This document shows, piece after piece, positions 34,485-43,806 of a stretch of 64,000 bases of DNA. The translations under genes were made by a program, and so were the position numbers. Origin of the DNA: Paracoccus sp. C2R09 (GTDB lineage: Bacteria > Pseudomonadota > Alphaproteobacteria > Rhodobacterales > Rhodobacteraceae); NCBI RefSeq assembly GCF_018860625.1, contig NZ_JAHKQB010000014.1, positions 124,001 through 188,000 of the forward strand, written 5' to 3'. Below the pieces are notes generated by a model that was not told where the DNA came from, ran no database searches, and worked only from the letters and a program-made list of their open reading frames with translations. Within the stretch, counting starts at the first letter, position 1. Each line of letters starts with the position of its first letter.

Positions 34485-34994
34485 ATGACACGCAACGGAT
34501 CACAAGACCGTGCCATCCGGCTGGCAAGCCCCGTTCCCGCCCATGCGCTGGAGGATGCGGCCCGGCTGTGGTGGCGACATTTCGGTGGCAGGGGCAGGGC
34601 CGGCACCTGCCGCGCCGAACGCGGCGTGGTCGCGCTGGACGATGCGGGGCGCGTGCTGGGCGTTGCGGGGCTGCGCGATGACGGGGGCGGCTTCGTGCCC
34701 GATGCGCGGGGCGTGCTGCGGCACCTGTTCAGGCCCGCGCCGCCCACCGCGGATCTGGTCGTGGACGGGATCGCGGTGGCCGAACCGCGGGGCGGCATCG
34801 GTCGCCTGCTGCTGGCCGAGGCCGAGGCGCAGGCGCGGCGGCGGGGACGTCCGGGCCTGCGGGTCGAGGTGCGCGCCTCGAACGCGTCGGCGCGGGCCTT
34901 CTATGCCGCGACCGGATTTCACGAGGAGACCCGCGGCAGGTTCGGCCTGCCCTGGTGGGGGCAGGTCCTGGTGCTGCGCCGCGAGGCGGCCTAG
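34485..34994 (+). CDS. GNAT-family N-acetyltransferase
   Basis: The 169-residue protein has the acetyl-CoA pyrophosphate-binding motif EPRGGIGRLLLAEAEAQARR at about residues 100-120 and the C-terminal ASNASARAFYAATGFHEETR typical of GNATs. The substrate is unknown. The start ATG 34485 lies 40 bases from divergent azlC. Its TAG stop is inside a CTAG palindrome (34991-34994) that also provides the stop of the convergent gene. Confidence 0.85.
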   Translation: MTRNGSQDRAIRLASPVPAHALEDAARLWWRHFGGRGRAGTCRAERGVVALDDAGRVLGVAGLRDDGGGFVPDARGVLRHLFRPAPPTADLVVDGIAVAEPRGGIGRLLLAEAEAQARRRGRPGLRVEVRASNASARAFYAATGFHEETRGRFGLPWWGQVLVLRREAA

Positions 34995-35932
34995 CCGAAG
35001 GCACCCCCGACGCGGCCCAGCAGCATGAAGGCGCGGCCCGAGCGGCTGTCGGCCATGACGGCGATCTGCAGGTCGTCCAGCTCGGGGATCAGCCGCGTCA
35101 GAAGCCCGTCGAAATGGCGCAGGAAGTGATGCGCGGTGTCCTTGAACACTTCGTCTCCCTGCATCATCGCGGCGATTTCCTGCAGCGTCTCCTCGTCGTG
35201 GATCGCGCCGAGCGATGCGACCGCGCTGCCGCGTTCGCCCGCGGCAAAGCGCCGCCAGGCATCGGCATGGGCCGTGTCGGGCGGCAGGTCGTCCATGTAG
35301 ATGTCGCGTCCGGCCAGCAGCGTGACGACATCCTGCGCGCTGCGCAGCACGCGGGACTGGGACGGATCGCGCAGGGCCTGACGCAGCGCGTCGATGGCCT
35401 CGTGGTCGTCCGGCCCGTCGGGAAAGTTCAGCGCCCGGATCAGGGTCGCGGCATCCACGGCTTCGCCCTGCGGATCGTCCAGCGCCATGACAGGCTGGCG
35501 CGGCGGTTCGGGCAGGCGGGAACGCGCGGGGGCGGCGGCGGGCGCATTGCGCGGGGTCGCGGGGGCCACCCCGCCATGCAGGGGCTTCTGCGGCGGTTCG
35601 GGGATGCGGTCCCCCGATGCGCGATCCCCGGATACGTGATCTTCGGGGGCATCGCCGCGCATGTCGGCGATGACGGCGCGCAGATCGGCGGCCTCGGCCC
35701 GCAGGACGGCGATGCTGCGGGCCAGCGTCACGGCCAGCCAGATCAGCACCAGCGGCAGGGCCACGCCCACCACGGTCATCAGCCTTGCGACGCCGCCGCC
35801 GCCGCCTTCGCCGCCCGGCGCCAGCATCCAGAACAGCGCGACGAGGAACAGCCACACGCCCGTCAGCGCATAGCCCACCGAGGTGATGCGATCGCGATGC
35901 GAAAGGCTTGCTATCTTGGCGATTACTGACAT
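34991..35932 (-). CDS. Two-helix membrane protein, unknown function, downstream of greA
   Basis: This 313-residue protein has two membrane helices near the N-terminus (about residues 20-38, VGYALTGVWLFLVALFWMLA, and 51-72, LMTVVGVALPLVLIWLAVTL). A Pro/Ala-rich linker follows (about 95-150), then a soluble helical domain (ALNFPDGPDDHEAIDALRQA to the end). I do not recognise the family, though it looks like a Rhodobacteraceae-conserved hypothetical. It begins four bases after greA and is probably in its transcript. ATG 35932 is preferred over the frame's earlier ATG because that one lies inside greA. Confidence 0.75.
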   Translation of the reverse strand: MSVIAKIASLSHRDRITSVGYALTGVWLFLVALFWMLAPGGEGGGGGVARLMTVVGVALPLVLIWLAVTLARSIAVLRAEAADLRAVIADMRGDAPEDHVSGDRASGDRIPEPPQKPLHGGVAPATPRNAPAAAPARSRLPEPPRQPVMALDDPQGEAVDAATLIRALNFPDGPDDHEAIDALRQALRDPSQSRVLRSAQDVVTLLAGRDIYMDDLPPDTAHADAWRRFAAGERGSAVASLGAIHDEETLQEIAAMMQGDEVFKDTAHHFLRHFDGLLTRLIPELDDLQIAVMADSRSGRAFMLLGRVGGAFG

Positions 35933-35936
35933 GGGA

Positions 35937-36407
35937 TCAGACGTAGCGGATCGAGAGGATCTCGTAGCTGCGCTCACCGCCGGGGGTCTTGACCTCGACG
36001 CTGTCGCCTTCGTCCTTGCCGATCAGCGCGCGCGCAAGCGGCGAACGCATGTTCAGCAGGCCGCGCTCGATATCGGCCTCGGCCTCGCCCACGATCTGAT
36101 AGGTGCGTTCCTCGTCGGTATCCTCGTCCACCATGGTGACGGTGGCGCCGAACTTGATGCTGCCCGACAGCTTCTCGGGGTCGAACACCTCGGCCCGCGA
36201 CAGAAGGCCCTCCAGTTCCTTGATGCGGCCCTCGATGAAGCCCTGCTTTTCGCGGGCTGCATGGTATTCGGCATTCTCGGACAGATCGCCGTGTTCGCGC
36301 GCCTCGGCAATGGCGCGGATGACGGCCGGACGTTCCTTGGACTTCAGTTCGGTCAGCTCGCGTTCCAGAGCCTGAAAGCCCTTGCGGGTCATCGGTATCT
36401 TATCCAT
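35937..36407 (-). CDS. greA: Transcription elongation factor GreA
   Basis: The 156-residue protein has the N-terminal coiled-coil finger with acidic tip ([20 protein letters not shown]) that reaches the RNA polymerase active site to stimulate cleavage of backtracked RNA. Its C-terminal FKBP-like domain contains [18 protein letters not shown] and [15 protein letters not shown]. Length and both domains are standard. AAGGACAGGG lies upstream of the ATG. It diverges from ETF-QO over about 250 bp containing an inverted repeat. Confidence 0.95.
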   Translation of the reverse strand: MDKIPMTRKGFQALERELTELKSKERPAVIRAIAEAREHGDLSENAEYHAAREKQGFIEGRIKELEGLLSRAEVFDPEKLSGSIKFGATVTMVDEDTDEERTYQIVGEAEADIERGLLNMRSPLARALIGKDEGDSVEVKTPGGERSYEILSIRYV

Positions 36408-36458
36408 CGCTGCCCTGTCCTTCATGGGATGCGGTTCTTGGTCATCGCCGCCAAGCCA

Positions 36459-36488
36459 ACGCCCCCGCCATCGGGATGGCAGGGGCGT
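36459..36488. promoter_or_regulatory. Imperfect 13-bp inverted repeat between greA and ETF-QO
   Basis: Left arm ACGCCCCCGCCAT (36459-36471) and right arm ATGGCAGGGGCGT (36476-36488) pair with a single C/A mismatch around a 4-base loop CGGG. It lies 52-81 bases upstream of the greA ATG, so it would be a leader hairpin if greA transcription starts above it. There is no T-run after it on either strand, so a simple terminator is unlikely. Confidence 0.45.
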
Positions 36489-36655
36489 GGTCGGCGTCAG
36501 GATTTCATCGTGAACCCAATTCCGCGGCCTTTGCAAGCCTGCTTGGCGGGCAGAACCCCGATCGGCGGATTTCTTCGCGGCGTCACGATTGCCCCGGCGT
36601 GAAGCGCAAGCTACCAATTCGTGCAAAGCCAGCCATTACGGGAGGATGCCAGCCG

Positions 36656-38311
36656 ATGACCGAGGACGCCGCGATCGAACGAGAATCCATGGAATACGAT
36701 GTCGTGATCGTGGGCGCGGGACCTTCGGGCCTGTCCGCGGCGATCAGGCTGAAGCAGATCGACCCGGAAATTGCGGTCGTGGTGCTGGAAAAAGGTTCCG
36801 AAGTCGGTGCGCACATCCTGTCGGGCGCGGTGCTGGACCCGTCCGGCCTCGACCGTCTGATCCCCGACTGGAAGGAAAAGGGCGCCCCCCTGAACACCGA
36901 GGTGGTGGACGACAACTTCTTCGTGCTGGGCGAAAGCGGGCAGGTCCGCGTGCCGAACTGGCCGATGCCGCCCCTGATGAACAACCACGGCAATTATGTC
37001 GTCAGCATGGGCAATGTCTGCCGCTGGATGGCCGAGCAGGCCGAGGAGCTGGGCGTCGAGATCTTCCCGGGCATGGCCGCCAGCCAGCTGGTCTGGGAAG
37101 GCGATCGCGTCAAGGGCGTCGTCGCGGGCGAATTCGGTCGCAATCCCGACGGCACCATCGGCGACGGCTATGAGCCCGGGATGGAGCTGCACGGCAAGTA
37201 TGTCTTCATCGCCGAAGGCGTGCGCGGCAGCCTGTCCAAGGAGATCATCGCGAAGCTGGGCCTGGATGCCGCATCCGAGCCGCAGAAATACGGCATCGGC
37301 ATGAAGGAGATCTGGGAGGTTTCCCCCGAGAAGTTCAGACAGGGCCGTGTCGTCCACACGATGGGCTGGCCGCTTGGCAAGAACGCGGGCGGCGGCAGCT
37401 TCATCTATCACTTCGAGGACAACCAGGTGCTGGTCGGCTTCGTCGTCCACCTGAACTATCGCAACCCGCATCTCTATCCCTACATGGAGTTCCAGCGCTT
37501 CAAGCACCACCCGATGGTCGCGGAACTGCTGGAGGGCGGCAAGCGCGTGGCCTATGGCGCGCGTGCCATCAGCGAGGGCGGCTTCCAGTCGCTGCCGCAG
37601 CTGTCCTTCGCGGGCGGCGTGCTGCTGGGCTGCAGCGCGGGCATGGTCAACGTGCCGCGCATCAAGGGCAACCACAACGCCATGCATTCGGGCATCGAGG
37701 CCGCCGAGACCGCCGCCGCCGCGCTGAAGGCGGGCCGCGAGGGCGACCGGCTGGAGGATTACGACGCCGCGGTCCGCGACGGCGCAGTGGGCACCGACCT
37801 GAAGCGCGTGCGCAACGTCAAGCCGATCTGGTCGCGCATGGGCCTGACCGCCAGCCTGATGCTGGGCGGCATCGACATGTGGGTGTCGAACCTGACCGGC
37901 TGGAACCCGATGGGCAGCTGGAAGCACGGCAAGACCGATGCCGCGGCCACCGGCAAGGCCGCCGATTTCCCGGTGATCGATTATCCCAAGCCCGACGGCA
38001 AGCTGTCCTTCGACCGCCTGACCAACGTGGCCTTCAGCTTCACCAACCACGAGGAAAGCCAGCCCTGCCACCTGAAGCTGCGCGATCCCTCGATCCCGAT
38101 CGCGGTCAACCTGCCCGAATATGCCGAGCCCGCGCAGCGCTACTGCCCGGCAGGCGTCTACGAGGTGATCGAGGATGCGGGCGGGCCGCGCTTCCAGATC
38201 AATTTCCAGAACTGCGTCCACTGCAAGACCTGCGACATCAAGGACCCCAGCCAGAACATCGTCTGGACCACGCCGCAGGGCGGTGACGGGCCGAATTACC
38301 CGAATATGTGA
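36656..38311 (+). CDS. etfD: Electron transfer flavoprotein-ubiquinone oxidoreductase
   Basis: This 551-residue membrane-associated flavo-iron-sulfur enzyme passes electrons from ETF (and so from acyl-CoA dehydrogenases) to ubiquinone. The FAD motif DVVIVGAGPSGLSAAIRLKQ begins near residue 14. GSEVGAHILSGAVLDP and NYVVSMGNVCRWMAEQAEEL follow. The C-terminal 4Fe-4S ligands lie in AQRYCPAGVYE (about residue 497) and NFQNCVHCKTCDIKDPSQ (about 517-533). GGGAGG lies upstream of the ATG. It serves the DmdC-like and methylsuccinyl-CoA dehydrogenases encoded in this window. A hairpin follows the stop. Confidence 0.95.
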   Translation: MTEDAAIERESMEYDVVIVGAGPSGLSAAIRLKQIDPEIAVVVLEKGSEVGAHILSGAVLDPSGLDRLIPDWKEKGAPLNTEVVDDNFFVLGESGQVRVPNWPMPPLMNNHGNYVVSMGNVCRWMAEQAEELGVEIFPGMAASQLVWEGDRVKGVVAGEFGRNPDGTIGDGYEPGMELHGKYVFIAEGVRGSLSKEIIAKLGLDAASEPQKYGIGMKEIWEVSPEKFRQGRVVHTMGWPLGKNAGGGSFIYHFEDNQVLVGFVVHLNYRNPHLYPYMEFQRFKHHPMVAELLEGGKRVAYGARAISEGGFQSLPQLSFAGGVLLGCSAGMVNVPRIKGNHNAMHSGIEAAETAAAALKAGREGDRLEDYDAAVRDGAVGTDLKRVRNVKPIWSRMGLTASLMLGGIDMWVSNLTGWNPMGSWKHGKTDAAATGKAADFPVIDYPKPDGKLSFDRLTNVAFSFTNHEESQPCHLKLRDPSIPIAVNLPEYAEPAQRYCPAGVYEVIEDAGGPRFQINFQNCVHCKTCDIKDPSQNIVWTTPQGGDGPNYPNM

Positions 38312-38319
38312 TGACCTGC

Positions 38320-38348
38320 ATGGCGGGGGGCGTTGCGACCCCCGCCAT
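38320..38348 (+). terminator. Hairpin terminator after ETF-QO
   Basis: Perfect 10-bp arms ATGGCGGGGG (38320-38329) and CCCCCGCCAT (38339-38348) with a 9-base loop start nine bases after the stop codon. Only two T residues follow, so termination may be partial and feed the TPR gene downstream. Confidence 0.65.
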
Positions 38349-38399
38349 TCGTGGTCTAGGCTGGTGGCAACGTGAAAGTGACCAGCGGACCCATCCGAC

Positions 38400-40238
38400 G
38401 TGAACATCCTGCCCAGCCAGACGCCCCTTGCCGGCCCCATCAAGACCGCGCTGATCGCCATGCTGATGGCGGGCGCGGCCCATGCGCAGGCCCCCGAGGC
38501 GCCGGATGCGCAGATGCACCGACCTCAGCCCCGCCCGGAACACGAGGCCCGCGCCCCGCTGACCCACGGTCTGGCCGGTCCCTACCTGGCCGCCCGCCTT
38601 GCCACGGTCGAGAACGATTTCAGCGCGGCGGCCGAGTATTTCGCCCGCTCTGCGGATGCGCTGCCCAAGGATGTCTATCTTCAGGACAACGCCATCCTCG
38701 CGCTGATCTCGGCCGGGCGGATGGATCGCGCGGCGCAGATCACCGACGATCTGTTCCGTGACGGCAACGAGACCGAGCTTGCGGCTCTCGTGCGCAGGGC
38801 GCAGCTGATCCGGGCAGGCGACTGGCAGGGGCTTCTGGCGCTGATCGAGGCGCATCGCGATGCCGATGCGGGCATCAACGACGACCTGATGGACGGGATC
38901 GTGCGCGGCTGGGCGCTGCTGGGGGCCGGGCGCGCGCAGGACGCGCTGGCCGCCTTCCAGGCGCTGGCCGACAACCCCTCGTTGGCGCCTGTCGTGAACT
39001 ATCACCTTGCGCTGGCCCGTGCGCTGGTCGGCGATTACGAAACCGCCGAGACCCTGCTGGACGAGGCCGACGGCCTGGCCGATCTGATGGGGCTGGTCAC
39101 ACGCATCCAGATCCTCGCGCAGCTCGACCGTCGGGACGAGGCGCTGGCCCTGCTGGACAAGGTGCAGGAGATCGAGGCCGAGCCGCAGCTGGTGGCCCTG
39201 CGCGATGCGCTGCGCGACGATCAGCCGGTGCCCTTCGACGTGGTGGGCGGCCCCGGCGACGGGATCGCGCATCTGCTGCTGTCCTTCGCCTCGGCGCTGG
39301 CCTCCAGCCCCGATCCCGAACCGCTGGCGCTGGTCCATGCGCGCATCGCGTCCTGGCTGGCCCCCGAGGATGCCGAATCCCGCCTGATGGTCGCGCAGCT
39401 GCTGCAGGATCGTCAGCAGTTCGACCTGGCCGAGGCCGAATTCGCGGCCGTCCGCAAGATGGGCGAGATGCGCCCCGTGGCCGAGCTGTCGCGCATCGAC
39501 GCACTGTCGCGTGCCGGTCGCCGGGACGCCGCCGAACAGGCCGCGCTGGCGCTGACCGCCGCCTATCCGCAGCTGTCGCAGGCCTGGATCGCCCTGGGCG
39601 ACGTCCTGCGCCAGCAGGAGAAGTTCGACAGCGCCGTTCCCGCCTATGACCGCGCGCTGACCATGCTGAAGGACGCCCCCGAAGGCGCGCGCTGGTTCCC
39701 CCTCTATGCCCGCGGGATCGCGCTGGAGCGGGCAGGGCAGTTCGACCGGGCCGAGAAGGATCTGCTTGCCGCGCTGGAGATCCGGCCCGATTATGCAAGC
39801 TGCCTGAACTATCTTGGCTACAGCTGGATCGACCGGAACGAGAATCTGGATCGTGCGCTGGCGATGATCCAGAAGGCGGTCGAGCTGTCGCCGGGCGACG
39901 GCTATATCCTGGATTCGCTGGCTTGGGCCTATTTCCGCATGGGCCGGTATCAGGACGCCGTCGCGCCGATGGAGGCCGCGGTCGCCAGCATGTCCGCCGA
40001 TCCGCTGGTCAACGATCACCTGGGCGACATCTACTGGAAGGTCGGACGCCACCGCGAGGCCGAGATCCAGTGGCAGCGTGCATTGTCGCTGGAACCGACC
40101 GATACGGGCGATGTCGATCCCGACCGCATCCGCGCCAAGCTGGACCGGGGTCTGGATCGCGTGCTGGCCGAGGAAACCGCCCGCGGCGATACCGCGGACG
40201 CGCCCCTTCCGGATGCGCAGGACACCGCCGCCGAATGA
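38400..40238 (+). CDS. Exported tetratricopeptide-repeat protein
   Basis: This 612-residue protein starts at GTG 38400 with a signal-like N-terminus (IKTALIAMLMAGAAHAQAPE, cleavage near residue 30). The rest is helical with TPR units. The clearest are in the C-terminal half (SQAWIALGDVLRQQEKFDSA, GYILDSLAWAYFRMGRYQDA, DPLVNDHLGDIYWKVGRHRE). It is probably a periplasmic scaffold or assembly factor; the partner is unknown. Its TGA overlaps the ispE ATG (ATGA), so it leads the housekeeping run. The GTG start has no strong ribosome-binding site. Confidence 0.82.
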   Translation: MNILPSQTPLAGPIKTALIAMLMAGAAHAQAPEAPDAQMHRPQPRPEHEARAPLTHGLAGPYLAARLATVENDFSAAAEYFARSADALPKDVYLQDNAILALISAGRMDRAAQITDDLFRDGNETELAALVRRAQLIRAGDWQGLLALIEAHRDADAGINDDLMDGIVRGWALLGAGRAQDALAAFQALADNPSLAPVVNYHLALARALVGDYETAETLLDEADGLADLMGLVTRIQILAQLDRRDEALALLDKVQEIEAEPQLVALRDALRDDQPVPFDVVGGPGDGIAHLLLSFASALASSPDPEPLALVHARIASWLAPEDAESRLMVAQLLQDRQQFDLAEAEFAAVRKMGEMRPVAELSRIDALSRAGRRDAAEQAALALTAAYPQLSQAWIALGDVLRQQEKFDSAVPAYDRALTMLKDAPEGARWFPLYARGIALERAGQFDRAEKDLLAALEIRPDYASCLNYLGYSWIDRNENLDRALAMIQKAVELSPGDGYILDSLAWAYFRMGRYQDAVAPMEAAVASMSADPLVNDHLGDIYWKVGRHREAEIQWQRALSLEPTDTGDVDPDRIRAKLDRGLDRVLAEETARGDTADAPLPDAQDTAAE

Positions 40239-41074
40239 TCCCCGCCCTTGCCGAGGGCGTCGGCGAATTCGCCGACGCCAAGCTGAACCTTGCGCTGCAT
40301 GTGACGGGCAGGCGGGATGACGGATATCACCTGCTGGATTCGCTGGTCTGCTTCGCCGATGCGGGCGACCGGATCGACCTTGCGCCCGGGCCGCTGTCCC
40401 TGACCATCGACGGTCCCTTTGCGGATGGCCTGGCCTCCGACGACAATCTGTGTCTGCGCGCGGCCCGTTCGGTCGGGGCCGAGGTGGCGATCCGCCTGAC
40501 CAAGAACCTGCCGGTGGCATCGGGCATCGGGGGCGGATCGGCCGATGCGGCAGCCGTCCTGCGCGGGCTGCACCGCATGGGATACCCGCTGCCCGCCAAC
40601 CCCGAGATCCTGGGGGCGGATGTTCCCGTCTGCATCGCATCGGCACCCGCGCGCATGCAGGGCGTGGGCGAGATCCTGACCCCCGCCCCGCCATTGCCCC
40701 CGCTGCACATGGTGCTGGCCAATCCGGGTGTCGCCCTGTCCACGCCGCAGGTCTTCTCTCGGCTGGAAACGCGCGACAACCCGCCCTTGCCGCCCATTCC
40801 GCTGATGCCCGACATGGCGGCGCTGATCGCATGGTGCCGGGCCACGCGGAACGACCTGCAGGCCCCCGCGATCAAGGCTGCGCCGGTGATCGCGGATGTG
40901 CTGGACGCGCTGACCGCCCAGGGCGCGGGCCTTGCGCGGATGTCGGGATCGGGGGCCACCTGCTTCGGCCTGTTCGACCGCGCGGATCGCGCCAGCGCCG
41001 CCGCCGCGACATTGGCGCGCAACGGCTGGTGGGCGGTGGCCTGCCAACTGGCATCCGCGCCCAACGGCGGCTAG
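40235..41074 (+). CDS. ispE: 4-diphosphocytidyl-2-C-methyl-D-erythritol kinase
   Basis: This 279-residue GHMP-family kinase phosphorylates CDP-methylerythritol in the non-mevalonate isoprenoid pathway. The substrate segment [20 protein letters not shown] is near the N-terminus, and the ATP-binding motif [17 protein letters not shown] is at about residues 92-108. [12 protein letters not shown] near the C-terminus is the third GHMP motif. It is coupled by an ATGA overlap to the TPR gene. Confidence 0.94.
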   Translation: MIPALAEGVGEFADAKLNLALHVTGRRDDGYHLLDSLVCFADAGDRIDLAPGPLSLTIDGPFADGLASDDNLCLRAARSVGAEVAIRLTKNLPVASGIGGGSADAAAVLRGLHRMGYPLPANPEILGADVPVCIASAPARMQGVGEILTPAPPLPPLHMVLANPGVALSTPQVFSRLETRDNPPLPPIPLMPDMAALIAWCRATRNDLQAPAIKAAPVIADVLDALTAQGAGLARMSGSGATCFGLFDRADRASAAAATLARNGWWAVACQLASAPNGG

Positions 41075-41105
41075 ACTGCGGGAAACTGCTGAAAAGGGCC
41101 TCTCC

Positions 41106-41840
41106 ATGCTTCGTCTGGGCGTCAATATCGATCACGTCGCGACCCTCCGAAATGCGCGGGGGACGCCCTGGCCCGATCCGATGCGTGCGGCCGAACTGGC
41201 GCAGGCGGCAGGTGCCGACGGCATCACCGCCCATCTGCGCGAGGATCGTCGCCATATCCGCGACGCCGATATCGAGGCGCTGATGACCGGTCTGACGCTG
41301 CCCCTGAACTTCGAGATGGCCGCCACCGCGGAAATGCAGGCCATCGCGCTGCGCCACCGCCCCCATGCAGTCTGCATCGTCCCCGAGAAGCGCGAGGAAC
41401 GCACGACCGAAGGCGGCCTGGACGTCGCGGGCCAGGAGGATGCGCTGGCCGATTTCATCGCCCCCCTGCGCGATGCGGGCTGCCGCGTGTCGCTGTTCAT
41501 CGGCCATCAGCCCGAACAGATCCGTGCCAGCGCACGCGTGGGGGCCGCCGTGGTCGAACTGCATACCGGCGCCTATTGCGATCTGGATACCGAAGGGCGG
41601 CACGACGAACGCGATGCCGAACTGCAGGCGCTGCAGCAGGGCGCGAAGCTGGCCGCCGACCTGGGGCTGGAGGTCCATGCGGGTCACGGCCTGACCTTCG
41701 ACACGGTCGGCCCCATTGCCGCGATCCCGCAGCTGGCCGAACTGAATATCGGGCATTTCCTGATCGGGGAATCCGTGTTCCTGGGCCTCGATGGGGCCAT
41801 CCGCGAGATGCGCCGCCGCATGGACATGGCGCGCGCATGA
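41106..41840 (+). CDS. pdxJ: Pyridoxine 5'-phosphate synthase
   Basis: This 244-residue TIM-barrel enzyme condenses 1-deoxyxylulose 5-phosphate with 3-amino-2-oxopropyl phosphate to make vitamin B6. The signatures are [51 protein letters not shown] and [13 protein letters not shown]. It shares the DXP precursor with the isoprenoid pathway of neighbouring ispE. Its stop overlaps the acpS start as ATGA. Confidence 0.96.
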   Translation: MLRLGVNIDHVATLRNARGTPWPDPMRAAELAQAAGADGITAHLREDRRHIRDADIEALMTGLTLPLNFEMAATAEMQAIALRHRPHAVCIVPEKREERTTEGGLDVAGQEDALADFIAPLRDAGCRVSLFIGHQPEQIRASARVGAAVVELHTGAYCDLDTEGRHDERDAELQALQQGAKLAADLGLEVHAGHGLTFDTVGPIAAIPQLAELNIGHFLIGESVFLGLDGAIREMRRRMDMARA

Positions 41841-42250
41841 TCCTGGGGATCGGCACCGACCTTGCGAATATCGACCGGATCCAGGGCACGCTGGACCGGT
41901 TCGGCGACCGTTTCCGCCACCGCGTCTTCACCGACCGCGAACTGGCCAAGGCCGCCCGCCGCGTCGACGAGGCCGGCACCCTGGCCAAGCGTTGGGCCGC
42001 GAAGGAGGCCTGTTCCAAGGCGCTCGGGACGGGGTTGGCCATGGGCATCGCCTGGAAGGACATGTCGGTGTCGAACCTGGCGTCCGGGCAGCCGGTAATG
42101 GAACTGACGGGCTGGGCCGCCGACAGGCTGGCCGCGATGACGCCCGCGGGCCACCGCGCGGTGGTCCATGTCACCCTGACCGACGATCACCCCTGGGCGC
42201 AGGCCTTCGTCGTGATCGAGGCCCTGCCGATGGCGGGTCCAGACGCTTGA
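41837..42250 (+). CDS. acpS: Holo-[acyl-carrier-protein] synthase
   Basis: This 137-residue enzyme transfers 4'-phosphopantetheine from CoA to apo-ACP. Both family motifs are present: [12 protein letters not shown] (metal-binding Asp) at the N-terminus and [16 protein letters not shown] in the middle, with Glu of KEA as a metal ligand. ATGA overlap with pdxJ. It is followed by a 75-base spacer with two hairpins before lepB. Confidence 0.95.
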   Translation: MILGIGTDLANIDRIQGTLDRFGDRFRHRVFTDRELAKAARRVDEAGTLAKRWAAKEACSKALGTGLAMGIAWKDMSVSNLASGQPVMELTGWAADRLAAMTPAGHRAVVHVTLTDDHPWAQAFVVIEALPMAGPDA

Positions 42251-42254
42251 CTTT

Positions 42255-42301
42255 GTCCCGTTCGCGGGACCATGAACGCCCGACCGGGGCCGTTGGGCCC
42301 C
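42255..42301 (+). promoter_or_regulatory. Two tandem hairpins between acpS and lepB
   Basis: GTCCCG-TTCG-CGGGAC (42255-42270) is a 6-bp stem capped by a stable TTCG tetraloop. GGGGCC-GTTG-GGCCCC (42286-42301) is a second 6-bp stem. Neither is followed by a T-run. They fill the spacer before the lepB ribosome-binding site and may act in processing or attenuation. The effect is inferred. Confidence 0.5.
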
Positions 42302-42325
42302 TGCGATTGCAAAGGATCACGCGGA

Positions 42326-43120
42326 ATGGCCGAAAGCGCAGCTCCGAAGAAAAAGGACGGCATCTGGGAGACGATCAAGACGATCTTCTGGGCGCTCGTC
42401 ATCGCCGGCATCTTCCGCACCCTGTTCTTCCAGCCCTTCTGGATTCCCTCGGGGTCGATGAAGGACACGCTGCTGATCGGCGACTTCCTGTTCGTGAACA
42501 AGATGGCCTACGGCTATTCGGCGCATAGCTGCCCGTTCTCGGCCTGCCCGATCTCGGGGCGGATCCTGGGTTCCGAACCCGAGCGCGGCGACGTGGTGGT
42601 GTTCCGCCACCCCGTGCGCAATGTCGATTTCATCAAGCGCGTCATCGGCCTGCCGGGCGATACCGTGCAGATGCGCGGCGGCCGCCTGTTCCTGAACGGC
42701 GAAGAGGTTCCGACCACCCCCGCCGGCGATTTCGTCGAGACCAAGGAACAGCAGGGCCCCCAAGGCCTGATTCCGCGCTGCGCCAACGAACCCGTGGCCG
42801 CGGGTGGCGACTGCATCAAGCCCCGCACCACCGAGAACCTACCCGGCGGTCACAGCCATGACGTGCTGAACATCACCGATGGCTGGGTGGCCGACGACAC
42901 GCCGACCTATACCGTGCCCCAAGGCCATTACTTCTTCATGGGCGACAACCGCGACAATTCCGAGGATTCGCGCTTTCCCCCGGAAATCGGCGGGCTGGGC
43001 TTCGTCCCCGACGAATACCTGATCGGCCGTGCCGACCGGATCATGTTCTCCTCGGCCGGTCGCTCGCTTCTCTATTTCTGGACCTGGCGTCCCGATCGTT
43101 TCTTCAAGGCGGTGAATTGA
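42326..43120 (+). CDS. lepB: Signal peptidase I
   Basis: This 264-residue inner-membrane protease removes signal peptides of exported proteins. A single N-terminal helix (about residues 17-33) is followed by the catalytic serine Ser44 in [17 protein letters not shown] and the general base Lys104 in [13 protein letters not shown]. Box [12 protein letters not shown], comes near the C-terminus. An inserted Cys-containing loop ([13 protein letters not shown]) is of the kind seen in Rhodobacteraceae LepB. AAGGA lies upstream of the ATG. Its stop overlaps the rnc start. Confidence 0.95.
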   Translation: MAESAAPKKKDGIWETIKTIFWALVIAGIFRTLFFQPFWIPSGSMKDTLLIGDFLFVNKMAYGYSAHSCPFSACPISGRILGSEPERGDVVVFRHPVRNVDFIKRVIGLPGDTVQMRGGRLFLNGEEVPTTPAGDFVETKEQQGPQGLIPRCANEPVAAGGDCIKPRTTENLPGGHSHDVLNITDGWVADDTPTYTVPQGHYFFMGDNRDNSEDSRFPPEIGGLGFVPDEYLIGRADRIMFSSAGRSLLYFWTWRPDRFFKAVN

Positions 43121-43806
43121 CCCCATCTGCTGACATACGCGCCTTCATGACCCGGCTGGGTCATGAATTCTCCCGACCCGAACTGCTGGTGCGGGCGCTG
43201 ACCCACGGCTCGATCGCCTCGGCCACGCGGCCCGACAACCAGCGGCTGGAATTCCTGGGCGACCGGGTCCTGGGCCTGATCATGTCCGAGGCCCTGTTCG
43301 ACGCCGATGCCGAGGCGAGCGAGGGCCAGCTGGCCCCCCGCTTCAACGCGCTGGTCAAGGGCGAGACCTGCGCCGCCGTCGCCCGCGAGATCGGGCTGGG
43401 CGATGTCCTGAAGCTGGGGCGTTCGGAAATGCTGTCGGGCGGGCGTCGCAAGGATGCGCTGCTGGCCGACGGGATGGAGGCCGTGCTGGCCGCCATCTAT
43501 CTGGATGCGGGGCTGGACGCCGCGCGCCGGGTCGTCCTGCGCCTTTGGAAAAAGCGCCTGTCGAACGTCGCCGAGGATTCGCGCGACGCCAAGACCGCGC
43601 TGCAGGAATGGGCCCAGGCACAGGGCATGCCGCCCCCGTCATACGAACAGACCGACCGCAGCGGCCCCGACCATGCGCCGGTCTTCCACATCACCGTCAG
43701 CCTTGCCGATGGCCGCCAGGCCGAGGCCAGGGGCGCGGGCACCAAGCGCAGCATCGAACAATCGGCGGCCAAGGCGCTGCTGGAACGTCTGGAAGGACAG
43801 CCATGA
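43117..43806 (+). CDS. rnc: Ribonuclease III
   Basis: This 229-residue double-strand-specific RNase has the signature [20 protein letters not shown] in the nuclease domain and a C-terminal dsRNA-binding domain (about residues 158-227, ending [19 protein letters not shown]). The start is a rare TTG at 43117 overlapping the lepB stop as TTGA, preceded by AAGGCGG. The first ATG, ten codons later, would remove residues usually present in the family. Its stop overlaps the era start as ATGA. Confidence 0.94.
   Translation: MTPSADIRAFMTRLGHEFSRPELLVRALTHGSIASATRPDNQRLEFLGDRVLGLIMSEALFDADAEASEGQLAPRFNALVKGETCAAVAREIGLGDVLKLGRSEMLSGGRRKDALLADGMEAVLAAIYLDAGLDAARRVVLRLWKKRLSNVAEDSRDAKTALQEWAQAQGMPPPSYEQTDRSGPDHAPVFHITVSLADGRQAEARGAGTKRSIEQSAAKALLERLEGQP

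Noticed and set aside
38238..40832. 864-codon minus-strand frame opposite the TPR and ispE genes
   Set aside because: It is antisense to two well-supported genes and has no recognisable motif.
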